64,000 nt of DNA. Source: Paraburkholderia caribensis. GTDB taxonomy: Bacteria; Pseudomonadota; Gammaproteobacteria; Burkholderiales; Burkholderiaceae. Positions 8,449-17,295 of this stretch are shown here, one piece after another; position 1 is the first letter of the stretch, and the number at the start of each line of letters is the position of its first letter. The stretch covers positions 682,001-746,000 of the forward strand of contig NZ_CP026102.1 of assembly GCF_002902945.1 (NCBI RefSeq). Direction: 5' to 3'. The notes below the pieces were generated by a model. That model saw nothing but the letters and a program-made list of their open reading frames with translations. It made no database searches and was not told the DNA's origin. The translations under genes were made by a program, and so were the position numbers.

Positions 8449-10188
8449 ATGGCAGATGTACTTGAGATCAGACCGCAAGAATCCGCTGAAGAGAACGCAC
8501 AACAAACGACGGACGGTTTCCACCTCGTCATCGATGCACTCAAAGCGAACGATATCGACACGATTTTTGGTCTGGTCGGCATTCCTATCACCGACCTCGC
8601 GCGCCTCGCGCAAGCCGAAGGAATGCGCTTTATCGGTTTCCGTCACGAGCAGCACGCAGGTCATGCGGCGGCGATTGCCGGCTACATGACGCAAAAGCCC
8701 GGCATCTGCCTCACGGTGTCGGCACCTGGCTTCCTGAACGGCCTCACGGCACTCGCCAACGCAACGACGAACTGCTTCCCGATGATCCTGATCAGCGGAT
8801 CGAGCGAACGTGAAATCGTCGACCTGCAGCAAGGCGATTACGAAGAGATGGACCAGCTGAACGCGGCGAAGCCGTATGCGAAGGCTGCGTATCGCGTGCT
8901 GCACGCGGAAGACATCGGCGTCGGCCTCGCACGTGCGATTCGCGCCGCCGTGTCGGGCCGTCCGGGCGGCGTGTATCTGGATCTGCCGGCGAAGCTGCTG
9001 TCGCAGACCATCGACGCCGTGAAAGCGAAGCAGTCGATCATCCGCGTGATCGACGCCGCGCCGCGCCAGCTGCCCGCGCCCGATTCCGTCAAGCGCGCGA
9101 TCGATCTGCTGAAGGGCGCAAAGCGTCCGCTGGTGCTGCTCGGCAAGGGCGCTTCGTATTCACAGGCCGACAAGGAAATCCGCGCGTTCATCGAGAAGAC
9201 GGGCATTCCGTATCTGCCAATGTCGATGGCCAAGGGCCTGCTGCCCGACACGCACGAGCAATCGGCTTCGGCGGCGCGTTCGTTCGTGCTGGCCGAGTCG
9301 GATGTCGTGGTGCTGATCGGCGCACGGTTGAACTGGCTGCTGTCGCACGGCAAGGGCAAGACGTGGGGCAAGCCCAAGCAGTTCGTGCAGATCGACATCT
9401 CGGCGCAGGAAATGGATAGCAACGTCGCGATCGCGGCGCCTATCGTCGGCGACATCGGCTCGTGCGTCGCGTCGCTGCTCGACCAGGTCGGCGACGACTT
9501 CCCGCAGCCGCCGAAGGAATGGCTCGACGCCGTCAATCAGAAGAAGAACACGAACCTCGAGAAGATGGCCGCGACGCTCGCGAAGAATCCGTCGCCGATG
9601 AACTTCCACAGCGCGCTGCGCGTGCTGCGCGACATCGTCAAGGCGAATCCCGACATCAACGTCGTCAACGAAGGCGCGAACACGCTGGACTACGCGCGCG
9701 CCATCATCGACATGTACCAGCCGCGCAAGCGTTTCGACTCGGGTACGTGGGGCGTGATGGGCATCGGCATGGGCTTCGCGATCGGCGCAGCCGTGACGAG
9801 CGGCAAGCAGGTTCTAGCAATCGAAGGCGATAGCGCGTTCGGTTTCAGCGGCATGGAACTCGAAACGATCTGCCGTTACGACCTGCCCGTGTGCACGATC
9901 ATCTTCAACAACAACGGCGTGTATCGCGGCACCGACGTGAACCCGACGGGCGGCAAGGACGTCGCGCCGACGGTGTTCGTGAAGGACGCGCGCTACGACA
10001 AGATGATCGAGGCATTCGGCGGCATCGGCTACAACGTGACGACGCCGGAAGAACTGGAGAAAGCGGTCAAGGAAGCCATCGCATCCGGCAAGCCGACGCT
10101 CATCAACGCAGTGATCGACGAAGCGGCCGGTACGGAAAGCGGACGCTTGACCAATCTGAACCCGCAAAGCGCGGCAATGAAAAAGTGA
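8449..10188 (+). CDS. oxc: Oxalyl-CoA decarboxylase
   Basis: A protein of 579 aa; oxalyl-CoA decarboxylases are about 570. The ATG at 8449 follows AAGGAGGAGACGTC, a strong ribosome site. It is a thiamine-diphosphate enzyme: N-terminal pyrimidine-binding domain with the catalytic glutamate E67 in FRHEQHAGH; a central nucleotide-like domain around 210-350; and a C-terminal pyrophosphate domain with G460-D461-S and N487-N489 about 27 residues later. The final segment GTESGRLTNLNPQSA matches the family's closing loop. It converts oxalyl-CoA to formyl-CoA and CO2 in the cytoplasm. The frc gene follows after 26 bp, so the two form one operon. Confidence 0.97.
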   Translation: MADVLEIRPQESAEENAQQTTDGFHLVIDALKANDIDTIFGLVGIPITDLARLAQAEGMRFIGFRHEQHAGHAAAIAGYMTQKPGICLTVSAPGFLNGLTALANATTNCFPMILISGSSEREIVDLQQGDYEEMDQLNAAKPYAKAAYRVLHAEDIGVGLARAIRAAVSGRPGGVYLDLPAKLLSQTIDAVKAKQSIIRVIDAAPRQLPAPDSVKRAIDLLKGAKRPLVLLGKGASYSQADKEIRAFIEKTGIPYLPMSMAKGLLPDTHEQSASAARSFVLAESDVVVLIGARLNWLLSHGKGKTWGKPKQFVQIDISAQEMDSNVAIAAPIVGDIGSCVASLLDQVGDDFPQPPKEWLDAVNQKKNTNLEKMAATLAKNPSPMNFHSALRVLRDIVKANPDINVVNEGANTLDYARAIIDMYQPRKRFDSGTWGVMGIGMGFAIGAAVTSGKQVLAIEGDSAFGFSGMELETICRYDLPVCTIIFNNNGVYRGTDVNPTGGKDVAPTVFVKDARYDKMIEAFGGIGYNVTTPEELEKAVKEAIASGKPTLINAVIDEAAGTESGRLTNLNPQSAAMKK

Positions 10189-10214
10189 CATCAGCCAACC
10201 ACGGAGATACAAAA

Positions 10215-11465
10215 GTGAGCAAACCACTCGAAGGCGTCAAGATCATCGACTTCACGCACGTCCAGGCAGGTCCTGCGTGCACCCAGTTGCTTGCCTGGTT
10301 CGGCGCGGATGTGATCAAGGTCGAGCGCCCCGGTTCGGGCGACGTGACGCGCAACCAGCTGCGTGACATTCCGGAAGCCGACGCGCTGTACTTCACGATG
10401 CTCAACAGCAACAAGCGTTCGCTGACGCTCGACACGAAAACGCAGGCCGGCAAGGAAGTGCTCGAAAAGCTGATCAAGGAATCGGACGTGCTGGTCGAGA
10501 ACTTCGCGCCGGGCGCGCTGGACCGCATGGGCTTTACATGGGAGCGCATCAACGAGCTGAACCCGAAGATGATCGTCGCGTCCGTCAAGGGCTTCAGCGA
10601 CGGCCACCATTACGACGACCTGAAGGTCTATGAAAACGTCGCGCAGTGCGCAGGCGGCGCCGCATCGACCACGGGCTTCTGGGACGGCCCGCCGACGGTC
10701 AGCGCAGCGGCGCTCGGCGACAGCAACACGGGCATGCATCTGGCCATCGGCATTCTCACGGCGCTGATTGGCCGCGACAAGACGGGCAAGGGGCAGAAGG
10801 TGGCCGTGTCGATGCAGGACAGCGTGATCAACCTGTGCCGCGTGAAGCTGCGCGACCAGCAGCGTCTGGACCGCGTCGGCTACCTCGAAGAGTATCCGCA
10901 GTATCCGCACGGCGAATTCACCGATGTCGTGCCGCGCGGCGGCAATGCGGGCGGCGGCGGCCAGCCGGGCTGGGTGCTCAAGTGCAAGGGCTGGGAAACG
11001 GACCCGAACGCGTACATCTACTTCACGGTTCAGGGACACGCGTGGGAGCCGATCTGCCGCGCGATCGGCAAGCCGGAATGGATCGACGACCCGGCCTACA
11101 TGACGGCGCAGGCACGTCAGCCGCACATCTTCGATATTTTCAACACGATCGAAGAATGGCTCGCCGACAAGACGAAGTTCGAAGCGGTCGACATTCTGCG
11201 CAAGTTCGACATTCCGTGCTCGCCTGTTCTGTCGATGAAGGAAATCGCCAACGACGAGTCGCTGCGCAAGAGCGGCACGATCGTCGAAGTGGACCACAAG
11301 GCGCGCGGCAAGTACCTGACGGTTGGCAGCCCGATCAAGTTCTCGGACATGAAGCCCGAGATCACCGGTTCGCCGCTGCTGGGCGAGCACACGGAAGAAG
11401 TGCTGAAGGATCTGGGCTACAGCTTCGACCAGATCGCCAACTTGCGGGAAGCGAAAGTGGTGTAA
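10215..11465 (+). CDS. frc: Formyl-CoA:oxalate CoA-transferase (frc1)
   Basis: A protein of 416 aa with a GTG start at 10215, supported by GGAG 8 bp upstream and by the family N-terminus SKPLEGVKIIDFTHVQAGP; the frame is open far upstream inside oxc. It belongs to class III CoA-transferases and moves CoA from formyl-CoA to oxalate. The catalytic aspartate is D169 in ALGDSNTGMH, the same number as in E. coli YfdW. The glycine loop GGGGQPG (246-252) and FWDGPP are intact, and Gln occupies the place of Oxalobacter Trp48 (RNQLRD), as in YfdW. It follows oxc by 26 bp and completes the oxalate cycle. Confidence 0.96.
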   Translation: MSKPLEGVKIIDFTHVQAGPACTQLLAWFGADVIKVERPGSGDVTRNQLRDIPEADALYFTMLNSNKRSLTLDTKTQAGKEVLEKLIKESDVLVENFAPGALDRMGFTWERINELNPKMIVASVKGFSDGHHYDDLKVYENVAQCAGGAASTTGFWDGPPTVSAAALGDSNTGMHLAIGILTALIGRDKTGKGQKVAVSMQDSVINLCRVKLRDQQRLDRVGYLEEYPQYPHGEFTDVVPRGGNAGGGGQPGWVLKCKGWETDPNAYIYFTVQGHAWEPICRAIGKPEWIDDPAYMTAQARQPHIFDIFNTIEEWLADKTKFEAVDILRKFDIPCSPVLSMKEIANDESLRKSGTIVEVDHKARGKYLTVGSPIKFSDMKPEITGSPLLGEHTEEVLKDLGYSFDQIANLREAKVV

Positions 11466-11586
11466 TTGTTCCCGGCGTAGCACCGGGCTCCGGGTTGCAC
11501 GGAGAGAGACGGAGCCCACTCGAACAGCGCCCGCGTGGCGCTGTTTTCACTGAACGGCAGCGAGCCCATAACACACGAGCCCCTAT

Positions 11587-12018
11587 ATGCAAGCAGCCAT
11601 CGATTTTGAGCAACTGGTGCACGCGATCGGCGACGCCGTCGTGATTTCGGACCCGCACGGCGCGATTACGCTGTGGAATCCCGCGGCCGAACGCATTTTC
11701 GGATTCACGCAGGAGGACGCGCTGGGTCAGTCGCTCGATCTGATTATTCCCGAGCGTTTGCGCGGGCGTCATTGGGAAGGCTATGAAAAGACCATGGCGA
11801 CGGGACAGACGCGCTATGGCAACGATCTGCTTCGCGTGCCTTCTGTTCACAAGGACGGGCGCGCGCTGTCCATCGCTTTTACGGTTGCACTGTTGTATTC
11901 ACCCGAGCGCGAATTGACGGGCATCGTCGCAGTGATCCGCGATGAAACCGCGCGCTTTCAGGAAGACCGCAATCTGCGCAAGCGCATCGCGGAACTTGAG
12001 GCGCGCGTTGGCGCCTGA
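11587..12018 (+). CDS. Single PAS-domain protein
   Basis: A protein of 143 aa made almost wholly of one PAS domain. It has DAVVISDPHGAITLWNPAA, then AERIFGFTQEDALGQSLDLI, IPERLRGRHWEGY and a final strand LTGIVAVIRDETARF, followed by a short coiled segment (EDRNLRKRIAELEARV). There is no kinase, cyclase or DNA-binding output. It lies about 120 bp after frc1 on the same strand and may be expressed with it. A sensory or dimerisation role is likely; the ligand and partner are unknown. Its link to oxalate metabolism is by position only. Confidence 0.85.
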   Translation: MQAAIDFEQLVHAIGDAVVISDPHGAITLWNPAAERIFGFTQEDALGQSLDLIIPERLRGRHWEGYEKTMATGQTRYGNDLLRVPSVHKDGRALSIAFTVALLYSPERELTGIVAVIRDETARFQEDRNLRKRIAELEARVGA

Positions 12019-12104
12019 ATGTGCCTTTTGCGCTTTTTGTATTCGCTCGCGCGGTCAATATCAACGCCTGTCGTCGTTGCGGCGATCGGGTATGGAGAAC
12101 ATCG

Positions 12105-12341
12105 ATGCGTGTGGAAATTGTTGGACCTTATCAGGTCGAGTTGTCGGCGATGCAGTTTATTCATAACGGTGGGTGGGCGGCGTTTGCCGCCGTTCGCAAA
12201 CTGGATGATGGGGCAGAGGTCGCGGTTCATGTTCTGCCTTTTCAGCATGTTGTTGATCACACTGTGTTTGCTACTGAGGCGGCTGCTATTGCCGCTGCGC
12301 GCGGCGCTGTGTTTGAGGTTATTGGGCCGCAGGCGGGGTAG
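12105..12341 (+). CDS. Small conserved-looking protein, unknown function
   Basis: A protein of 78 aa. The start ATG at 12105 follows GGAG 7 bp upstream; the frame opens to 12021. It is compact, with beta-rich and helical parts (MRVEIVGPYQVELSAMQF, GWAAFAAVRKLDDGAEVAV, TEAAAIAAARGAVFEVIG). I do not recognise a family. The codon use fits the neighbours. It is followed directly by the first palindromic element. Confidence 0.55.
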   Translation: MRVEIVGPYQVELSAMQFIHNGGWAAFAAVRKLDDGAEVAVHVLPFQHVVDHTVFATEAAAIAAARGAVFEVIGPQAG

Positions 12342-12435
12342 CGGTTTTTGGCCGTGCGGCGGTAGGGTTTTGGGTTGGCTTGGTTTTTGTGTTTTTTGCG
12401 CTGGCGTGCGAGGTTCGGGTTTTTTTTAGCCTCTA

Positions 12436-13093
12436 CGCTGGCATCCGCGTTACGTTAGCTCACTTCACGCGTCGCCCCTGTGCGGGGCGGCACCTACTTT
12501 TCTTTGCCGCCGCAAAGAAAAGTAGGCAAAAGAAAGCGGCTCACACCGCCAACTCTTCTTCTTGCCCACGGGCCCTCGACGTCCCCACACTTCACGCGGT
12601 AACGCACGTTTTCATGTTCGTTGCCAACGCTCTTTATGTGCGCCTCACCCGCTTCATGCGCCCGCGTCGCAGCACGCCGTGCCAGACAGCCACCCGCCGC
12701 CCAGGTGGCAAACTGTGTGTAGGCCGTCGCGCCGTATGCGCCTCACTTCGGACCCATTGAGTATGCGTTCCACCCTGTAAGAGCGCTGCCCTGTATGACG
12801 GCACGACCTACACACAGTTTGCCGCTATGGGGCCGTGGATATTCCATATCGTGGGTCAGGGCGTCGGTGCGTGAAATGGGTGAGGCGCTCGGTGAATGCG
12901 TTGGCAACGCGCGTGGGCAAATTTGTTGTCGTGTGAAGGGCGGGGCCGTTGGGGGCCCGTGGGTAAACGTCAAGAATTGGCGGTGTGAGCCGCTTTCTTT
13001 TGCCTACTTTTCTTTGCGGCGGCAAAGAAAAGTAGGTGCCGCCCCGCACAGGGGCAACGCTTGCGCCGCGTAGGCGCGACGCGGATGCCAGCG
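12436..13093. repeat. Large inverted-repeat element (copy I)
   Basis: About 660 bp bounded by CGCTGGCATCCGCG (12436-12449) and its complement (13080-13093). Each arm carries a 15-bp hairpin, CCTACTTTTCTTTGC / GCAAAGAAAAGTAGG, next to CCCCTGTGCGGGGCGGC. The inside holds GGTGGCAAACTGTGTGTAGG (about 12704) and a partial complement near 12806-12826. No transposase or convincing gene lies within; frames read across it are by-products of the repeats. Two further copies lie at 32.3 and 34.8 kb. This is consistent with a non-autonomous, repeated palindromic element. Confidence 0.8.
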
Positions 13094-13244
13094 CAAAGCC
13101 CCTCGCAGCGAACAGCAAAAAAACCACCACAACCGTCCGCAAAAACCACAAAAACACAAGCGCCAGCGACCCACCACCCCCTTGGGGTTTATCCCCACTA
13201 AAAACCTGGCAAAAAAGCTTGCTCAAATACCGGGCTGTAAATAC

Positions 13245-13260
13245 GATATATCACATATCA
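13245..13260. promoter_or_regulatory. Candidate GntR operator upstream of frc2
   Basis: GATATATCACATATCA, sharing GATATATCACATA with the site at 60311 before the nearly identical frc3. It lies 74 bp before the frc2 start. The DNA around it differs from that around frc3, so the operator is kept although the flanks are not. Confidence 0.65.
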
Positions 13261-13334
13261 GGCGTGTTCAAAGCCCGGGCAAAAACACCCCGGCAGGCGC
13301 AAGCAACACATTCAACAAAGATGGGAGACGTAGC

Positions 13335-14582
13335 ATGGGCAAGGCACTCGACGGTGTGCGCATTCTCGATTTCACCCACGTGCAATCGGGCCCGACCTGC
13401 ACGCAGTTGCTCGCATGGTTCGGCGCGGACGTGATCAAGGTAGAGCGCGCAGGCGCAGGCGACATCACGCGCGAGCAACTGCGCGACATCCCCGACGCCG
13501 ACAGCCTGTACTTCACGATGCTCAACCACAACAAACGCTCGGTCACCATCGACACGAAGAACCCCGAAGGCAAGCTCGTGCTCGAGGCGCTGATCCAGAA
13601 GTGCGACGTGCTGGTGGAGAACTTCGCGCCGGGCGCGCTGGACCGCATGGGCTTCACCTGGGAGCGCATCCAGGAGCTGAACCCGAAGATGATCGTCGCG
13701 TCGGTCAAGGGCTTCGGCCCCGGCCCGTACGAAGACTGCAAGGTCTACGAGAACGTCGCGCAATGCGTGGGAGGCGCGGCCTCCACCACCGGTTTCGATG
13801 ACGGCCCGCCCGTGGTGACGGGCGCGCAGATCGGCGACAGCGGCACGGGCCTGCACCTGGCGCTGGGCATCGTCACCGCGCTCTATCAGCGCACCATGAC
13901 GGGCCGCGGCCAGAAGGTGCTCGCGGCGATGCAGGACGGCGTGCTGAACCTGTGCCGCGTGAAGCTGCGCGACCAGCAGCGGCTGGAGCGCACGGGTGTG
14001 ATGAAGGAGTACCCGCAGTATCCGAACGGCACGTTCGGCGAAGCGGTGCCGCGCGCGGGCAATGCGTCGGGCGGCGGACAGCCGGGCTGGATTCTGAAGT
14101 GCAAGGGCTGGGAGCACGATCCGAACGCGTACATCTACTTCATCACGCAGGCACCCGTGTGGGTGAAGATCTGCAACGTGATCGGCCGCGAAGAGTGGGC
14201 CACCGACCCCGAGTACGCGACGCCCGCCGCGCGCCTGCCGCGCCTGAAGGACATCTTCGCGGAGATCGAACGCTGGACGATGACGAAGACCAAGTTCGAG
14301 GCGATGGAGATCCTGAACAAATACGACATTCCGTGCGGGCCGATCCTGTCGATGAAGGAGATCGCCGAAGACGACTCGCTGCGCAAGACGGGCACGATCG
14401 TCGAGGTCGATCACCCGGTGCGCGGCAAGTATCTGACGGTGGGCAACCCGATCAAGCTGTCGGACAGTCCGACGGAGGTGACGCGCTCGCCGCTGCTCGG
14501 CGAGCACACCGATGAAGTGATGGCCGAACTCGGCTATTCGCGTGAACAGATCGAAGCGCTGCGGACCGTCGGCGCTATTTGA
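13335..14582 (+). CDS. frc: Formyl-CoA:oxalate CoA-transferase paralogue (frc2)
   Basis: A protein of 415 aa with ATG preceded by GGGAG; the frame opens upstream to 13182. It is a class III CoA-transferase clearly related to frc1 and to YfdW, with catalytic D168 in QIGDSGTGLH. It differs at places that shape the active site. The first glycine of the mobile loop is Ser (ASGGGQPG), and FWDGPP is FDDGPP. The loop change may alter kinetics or the acyl acceptor (inference). Only one residue differs from frc3 at 60.4 kb (Glu versus Gln ten residues or fewer from the end). An FAH-family gene follows after 79 bp. Confidence 0.93.
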   Translation: MGKALDGVRILDFTHVQSGPTCTQLLAWFGADVIKVERAGAGDITREQLRDIPDADSLYFTMLNHNKRSVTIDTKNPEGKLVLEALIQKCDVLVENFAPGALDRMGFTWERIQELNPKMIVASVKGFGPGPYEDCKVYENVAQCVGGAASTTGFDDGPPVVTGAQIGDSGTGLHLALGIVTALYQRTMTGRGQKVLAAMQDGVLNLCRVKLRDQQRLERTGVMKEYPQYPNGTFGEAVPRAGNASGGGQPGWILKCKGWEHDPNAYIYFITQAPVWVKICNVIGREEWATDPEYATPAARLPRLKDIFAEIERWTMTKTKFEAMEILNKYDIPCGPILSMKEIAEDDSLRKTGTIVEVDHPVRGKYLTVGNPIKLSDSPTEVTRSPLLGEHTDEVMAELGYSREQIEALRTVGAI

Positions 14583-14661
14583 AGAATCAAACCCGATTCA
14601 AACTCGTGACGCGGGCGTATTCACCGTGTCGGTCGACAAAAAATGTGTGGAGACAGTTTCG

Positions 14662-15459
14662 ATGACATCGTGGATACGCTTCCGGCAGCCCCAAGGTCAT
14701 ATCGGTTTCGGCGTGCTGGACAAGGGCAGCATCGCCGAGTTCGAAGGCGACATGTTCGGCGAGACAACAGCGACAGGCAAGCAATGGCAACAGGACGACG
14801 TCGAGTTGTTGAGCCCATGCCTGCCGACCAAAGTCGTCGCGCTCTGGAACAACTTTCATGCGCTGTCGCAGAAGCTCGGCAAGGCGGCGCCGTCGCACCC
14901 GCTCTTTCTGATCAAGCCGCCCATGTCGGTGATCGGCCCCGGCGCGCCCATTCGCCGCCCCAAAGGCTATAGCGGCAAGATCGCCTACGAAGGCGAGCTC
15001 GGCATCGTGATCGGCAAACGCTGCACCAATGTCTCGCCCGAAGAAGCGGACGACTATATCTTTGGCTACACATGCATCAACGATGTCACGGCCGTCGACC
15101 TGCTGAACGAAGACCCGAATTTCGCGCAATGGTGCCGCTCGAAAGGCTTCGATACGTTCAGCTGCATCGGGCCCGTGATCAAAAGAAACTTCGACTGGCG
15201 CAACGCGAATGTCGTGACGCGTCTCGACGATGTCGAACGGCAGAACTACCCGATCTCCGACATGATCTTCACACCCGCCGAACAGGTCAGCATGATCTCG
15301 CACGACATGACGCTGATGCCCGGCGACGTGATCGCCTGCGGAACGTCGATCGGGGTTGGCTCGATCAAGGACGGCTCGACGGTCGTCGTATCGATCGACG
15401 GCATCGGCGCGCTGCCGAATCAGCTTGCCGCCGCCAGGCAGCTGGAGACGGCGGCCTGA
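14662..15459 (+). CDS. Fumarylacetoacetate hydrolase (FAH) family protein
   Basis: A protein of 265 aa; ATG at 14662 with GGAG 9 bp upstream. The metal site of the family is present: E110 and E112 in YEGELGIVIGKR, and D141 in GYTCINDVTAVDL. Later blocks CIGPVI and ISHDMTLMPGDVIACGTS are also typical. Such enzymes hydrolyse acylpyruvates, isomerise or decarboxylate oxo-diacids, or open fumarylacetoacetate. Which applies cannot be decided here. It lies between frc2 and a PanE-like reductase on one strand, so all three may form one operon acting on a C2-C4 dicarboxylate or keto acid (inference). Confidence 0.9.
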   Translation: MTSWIRFRQPQGHIGFGVLDKGSIAEFEGDMFGETTATGKQWQQDDVELLSPCLPTKVVALWNNFHALSQKLGKAAPSHPLFLIKPPMSVIGPGAPIRRPKGYSGKIAYEGELGIVIGKRCTNVSPEEADDYIFGYTCINDVTAVDLLNEDPNFAQWCRSKGFDTFSCIGPVIKRNFDWRNANVVTRLDDVERQNYPISDMIFTPAEQVSMISHDMTLMPGDVIACGTSIGVGSIKDGSTVVVSIDGIGALPNQLAAARQLETAA

Positions 15460-15615
15460 AGAACGCGCACTGAGGAACACACACTGAGCATGCAATGAGA
15501 GCCGGACGCGTCATCGCCAATGAGTCGACCATGAATCGATAATGACGATCACGCGCTGCGTCGCGAGACGCCCGGCTCGATCTGACTGATCACTTCTTGG
15601 AATGGGAGCAGATAG

Positions 15616-16644
15616 ATGAAGATCTGTGTTTATGGAGCCGGCGCGATCGGCGCCTATGTCGGCGCGGAACTGGCGCTGGCGGGCGCGGATGTCAGTTTCG
15701 TCGCACGCGGCCCGCATCTCGCCGCAATGCAACGTAACGGTGTGCGTCTGCTGATCGACGATACCGAGCGTCTCGTCAACGTGCGTTGTTCGTCGGACCC
15801 GCGCGAACTGGGGCCACAGGACTACGTGATCATCGCGCTGAAGGCGCATTCGGTGCCCGGCGTCGTCGATGCGATGCAGCCGTTGCTGGGGCCGGAGACG
15901 GCCATTGTGACGGCCGTCAACGGTATTCCGTACTGGTACTTCTACAAGCATGGCGGCGAGTTCGCGAACACGACGCTCGAAAGCATCGACCCGGGCGGCA
16001 CGCAATGGCAAAAGCTCGGACCGCAGCGCGCGATCGGCTGTGTCGTCTATCCGGCAGCCGAGATCGTCGAGCCCGGCGTGATCAAGCATGTGTACGGCAA
16101 GAAGTTTCCGATCGGCGAGCCGGACGGCACGCGCTCTGCGCGCGTCGAAGCGCTGTCGCAGGTCATGGTTTCAGCGGGACTGGATGCGCCCATCCGCGAC
16201 AACATCCGCGATGAAATCTGGCTGAAGCTGTGGGGCAATCTCTGCTTCAACCCGATCAGCGCACTGACGCACGCAACGCTCGATGTCATCACCAGTCACG
16301 TCGGCACGCGCGCTGTCGCGAAGACGATGATGCTCGAGGCGAAGTCGGTGGCCGATCGTTTCGGCGTGCATTTCCGGGTGGATGTCGAGCGGCGTATCGA
16401 CGGCGCGGGCGCGGTGGGCGCGCACAAAACCTCGATGCTGCAGGATCTCGAAGCGGGACGTCCGATGGAAATCGATCCGCTGCTGACCGTCGTGCAGGAA
16501 ATGGGGCGGCTGGTCGGGCATGAAACGCCGACCATCGATACCGTTCTCGCGTTGATCAAGCTGCGCGAGCAGATTGCGCAGAAGAAGGATGACGCACCAG
16601 CGGCAAAGCCGGCACACGCGGCGCCGAGCGCGAAGGCTGCTTAA
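15616..16644 (+). CDS. 2-dehydropantoate 2-reductase family protein (PanE/ApbA-like)
   Basis: A protein of 342 aa. It has an N-terminal Rossmann NADP site GAGAIG (residues 7-12), a VARGPHLAAM segment, and VTAVNGIPYWYF near 100. The C-terminal helical domain contains NIRDEIWLKLWGNLCFNPISAL, typical of ketopantoate reductases, and ends with an Ala/Lys-rich tail. Family members reduce 2-keto acids at a hydroxyl-bearing branch. The substrate here may be different from ketopantoate, since the gene follows frc2 and an FAH-family gene by 156 bp and not pantothenate genes. Cytoplasmic. Confidence 0.87.
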   Translation: MKICVYGAGAIGAYVGAELALAGADVSFVARGPHLAAMQRNGVRLLIDDTERLVNVRCSSDPRELGPQDYVIIALKAHSVPGVVDAMQPLLGPETAIVTAVNGIPYWYFYKHGGEFANTTLESIDPGGTQWQKLGPQRAIGCVVYPAAEIVEPGVIKHVYGKKFPIGEPDGTRSARVEALSQVMVSAGLDAPIRDNIRDEIWLKLWGNLCFNPISALTHATLDVITSHVGTRAVAKTMMLEAKSVADRFGVHFRVDVERRIDGAGAVGAHKTSMLQDLEAGRPMEIDPLLTVVQEMGRLVGHETPTIDTVLALIKLREQIAQKKDDAPAAKPAHAAPSAKAA

Positions 16645-16710
16645 GTAGCGCGGTGTCGTACGGGTTGTCTCGCGCGCGGGCCGTCACACAGCCCGCGTGC
16701 CACTTTTCCA

Positions 16711-16890
16711 TCAGCCGACGCAGGCTTCCTCGCCCCGGCCCACGCTGTGGCCGACCCACAGCCCGGCGTCGTAGGCCGCTTCGAGCGCGGCGAGCACGTC
16801 CGGATGCTCCGTCAATCTTTCGATGCCGAGCGCTTCGCGCGCGATCAAGCCGAGCAGTTCGAGACGCTCTTCATAAATGGGGCTTTTCAT
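16711..16890 (-). CDS. Small protein, possibly DUF6900-like
   Basis: A protein of 59 aa. It starts at the ATG at 16890 with a nearly ideal ribosome site (AAGGAGGTGCC) immediately upstream. It reads MKSPIYEERLELLGLIAREA at the start, then helical segments including LAALEAAYDAG, and ends GRGEEACVG. The pattern IAREALGI plus ALEAAYDAG resembles DUF6900-type small proteins, but the middle is shortened, so this is tentative. It is convergent with the PanE-like gene, with no evident partner. Confidence 0.65.
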   Translation of the reverse strand: MKSPIYEERLELLGLIAREALGIERLTEHPDVLAALEAAYDAGLWVGHSVGRGEEACVG

Positions 16891-17295
16891 GGCACCTCCT
16901 TCAAGGTTGAAATCGCTGCGGCAGCATTCGCTGGCGTGCCGCGCATCACGACTTTCAGGTCGTGGGTGACGCGGTCTTTCTCATTGCCGTCGGGAACTGA
17001 ACGTGGGCCGGAAGCAAGCCCGTCAGCGGCAGGAGCGCGATTGCTGCGATCGAAATCGACCTGGAGAGATGCGGTGAGCGCGAATGCGCGTGTTGATCTC
17101 TGGCTTCCGTCTCAGGTTGAATCAGTGTGCGATTCAATAGTAGGCAAATGGAGGCTTCTTTGCGCGTGGTCAAGCGCCGCATATCGAAGTACTACTCGAA
17201 TCGCGTGACAGCGGCGGGTATTCCGGTATTGGCATGACGTGAATGCCCAAGTGGAATGAGCCCTTGGACATTCTTCGTACGATTGACGGCCCCGG
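16891..17295. other. Intergenic region between two minus-strand genes
   Basis: About 400 bp after the porin gene and before the small 59-residue gene, in minus-strand order. I see no convincing gene, terminator or repeat. It likely holds the promoter of the small gene and the porin trailer. Confidence 0.45.

Noticed and set aside
11485..11517. Stem GGGCTCCG / CGGAGCCC after frc1
   Set aside because: Only 8 bp with a 17-base loop and no T-run; too weak to call a terminator.
10191..11519. 442-codon minus-strand frame opposite frc1
   Set aside because: A shadow: the same kind of frame appears opposite frc2 and frc3 because the genes are related.
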